A stretch of 64,000 nucleotides of DNA, from assembly GCF_040958095.1 (NCBI RefSeq), contig NC_091195.1, forward strand, positions 19,733,679-19,797,678, read 5' to 3'. The stretch's first letter is position 1; every line of letters begins with the position of its first letter. This stretch comes from Procambarus clarkii. Lineage: Eukaryota > Arthropoda > Malacostraca > Decapoda > Cambaridae. The translations under genes were made by a program, and so were the position numbers. Below are positions 62,849-64,000 of the stretch, one piece after another. Under the pieces are notes generated by a model. The model ran no database searches, was not told the origin of the DNA, and worked only from the letters and a program-made list of their open reading frames with translations.

Positions 62849-62897
62849 AATTAATTTTTTTTTATTTTAATTTAAAGAAAACGATGTTATTATTCAT

Positions 62898-63160
62898 TTA
62901 CCAGTCTCCGTGGTGTAGTGGTAAGACACTCGCCTAGCGTTCCGCGAGCGCTATGTCATGGGTTCGAATCCTGGCCGGGGAGGATTTACTGGGCGCAATT
63001 CCTTAACTGTAGCCTCTGTTTAACGCAACAGTAAAATGTGTACTTGGATGAAAAAACGATTCTTCGCGGCGGGGATCGTATTCCAGGGACCTGCCCGAAA
63101 CGCTACGCGTACTAGTGGCTCTACAAGAATGTAACAACTCTTGTATATATCTCAAAAAAA
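62898..63160 (+). mobile_element. Type 2 SINE, full length
   Basis: Best-preserved tRNA-like head of the window: 'gtctccgtggtgtagtggta' (A box) and 'catgggttcgaatcctggcc' (B box). Then 'cttaactgtagcctctgttt', 'ggacctgcccgaaacgctac', 'gcgtactagtggctctacaa' and an A-rich tail. It splits the 'attcattttctttaaagag' sequence seen in units 1-3. Confidence 0.85.
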
Positions 63161-63430
63161 AAAAAATTACTTTAAAGAGTAGAGAGGAGAGACCATTTCA
63201 TAATTTTGCATATATTATAATATATTTTAAATTTAATCTAAAAAATTTAGATGAAATATGGCGAAAATTCTGGTAACGTATAAATATGAGTCTGAAATAA
63301 GACGTAAACTGTGTGATAAATTATATTTTTATATTATTAACAGACTTAGATATACACAGCAATGTGTTGCTACCCTATTCTATATGATAGATTACACAGT
63401 GTAGATAAAAACAACTACCTTTAAGTTCAT
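63161..63430. repeat. Parent-repeat segment (unit 4), cut by LINE 2
   Basis: Counterpart of 40245-40575, including part of the LINE S 3' UTR in reverse, up to 'aagttcatctaat'. Confidence 0.7.
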
Positions 63431-64000
63431 CTAATAATATAATAATAATATATATAATAATAATAATCTTTATTTAGGTAAGGTACATACATAAAGAGAT
63501 TTACAAAGTTTGTTGGCTTTATAGATAGAGCTAGTACATACAATGCCTAAAGCCACTATTACGCAAAGCGTTTCGGGCAGGAAAAACATTAATGACTACA
63601 GCTTAAAACTAATGGGTAAAAAGAAAAGATGTGATGAGTACATATAAAAAATAGAGGTAAAAGAGGGGGGAACATTGTTGAAAAAGCAGCACAAATACAA
63701 TTACAAATTATTACAGAAAATTACATTCAAACAGCGTTGATTTGAAAAAAAAAAAAAAAATATATACATGGGTTGACAACAGGGGGGTAAGGTGGGTTAC
63801 ATGGAATTTATTAGGTATAGCTTCGTTTTTAACTTAAACTGGTTGAGAGAGGTACAGTCTTTAACATGGTTGGGAAGGTCATTCCACATTCTGGGCCCCT
63901 TGATTTGTAGAGCATTTCTGGTTTGATTTAGTCGTACTCTAGGAATATCAAAACTGTATTTATTTCTGGTGTGGTGCTCATGGGTTCTGATACAACCTTC
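63431..64000 (-). mobile_element. LINE family 2 insertion, minus strand, runs off the window
   Basis: Starts with an (ATA)n tail, 'tttatttaggtaaggtacat', 'tatagatagagctagtacat' and 'acgcaaagcgtttcgggcag'. Tail type matches the copy at 47033, not that at 52650. Confidence 0.9.
63797..64000 (-). CDS. LINE family 2 ORF2, C-terminal end (partial)
   Basis: Stop at 63797-63799. Reading back from it: LNQFKLKTKLYLINSM, GPRMWNDLPNHVKDC, HHTRNKYSFDIPRVRLNQTR. Open to the window edge. Confidence 0.85.
   Translation of the reverse strand, partial: EGCIRTHEHHTRNKYSFDIPRVRLNQTRNALQIKGPRMWNDLPNHVKDCTSLNQFKLKTKLYLINSM

Larger units (their letters stand above)
57963..64000. repeat. Array B, tandem unit 4, runs off the window
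   Basis: The core with private insertions at 58013-58145, 59653-60025, 61346-61591, 62898-63160 and 63431-64000. It lacks the LINE 1 and LINE 2 insertions of units 2 and 3. Confidence 0.8.

Overview
This window is eukaryotic repeat-dominated DNA, most likely from a decapod crustacean, probably a freshwater crayfish. That is an inference from repeat types I associate with decapod genomes: tRNA-headed SINEs sharing a 'cctgcccgaaacgct' tail, non-LTR retrotransposons, a Penelope-like remnant and long minisatellites. There is no operon structure and no rRNA gene; every tRNA-like sequence looks like a SINE head. Almost all recognisable coding sequence belongs to retroelements. The one candidate host gene is a small predicted secreted, cysteine-rich protein at 1865-2233 (minus).

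Layout. 1-5400: retroelement scraps, the candidate gene, a 20-bp minisatellite (2351-2950) and a 23/26/27-bp minisatellite (4456-5385). 5470-6770: LINE fragments, including an RNase H domain split by a clean 110-bp insertion. 7674-9772: a 2.1-kb minisatellite of 15- and 18-bp units. 9835-15065: an RNase H LINE 3' end, a SINE, a decayed endonuclease/reverse transcriptase LINE (family 1), an (AT)n run and a Penelope-like 3' part. 15066-33655 (array A): two nearly identical tandem units of about 9.0-9.1 kb plus the start of a third. 33660-35900: a non-duplicated region with a weak LTR candidate. About 36340-64000 (array B): four tandem units with a common core of about 5.3 kb, each carrying a minus-strand LINE (ORF1 plus endonuclease part of ORF2), a set of SINEs, an unidentified ORF and an RNase H LINE 3' end. 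The units have been individualised by later insertions and one deletion.

The same 20-bp minisatellite (GAGCATGCCATGTAGACGTG) occurs once per unit in both arrays, and in array B it lies at the unit junctions. Single, unamplified monomer-like sequences lie at the same relative place in other copies of an older parent repeat, so the minisatellite probably arose inside that repeat.

Because the array units are sister copies, empty and filled sites can be compared directly. This exposes several insertions with target-site duplications: a 110-140-bp element (TSDs of 9, 10 and 13 bp), a 60-bp element ending in a splice-donor-like GGTGAGT (6-bp TSD), and LINE insertions with 5-14-bp TSDs. One LINE insertion coincides with a deletion of about 2.1 kb. 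No gene system with a defined pathway is visible; the interest lies in the repeat biology.
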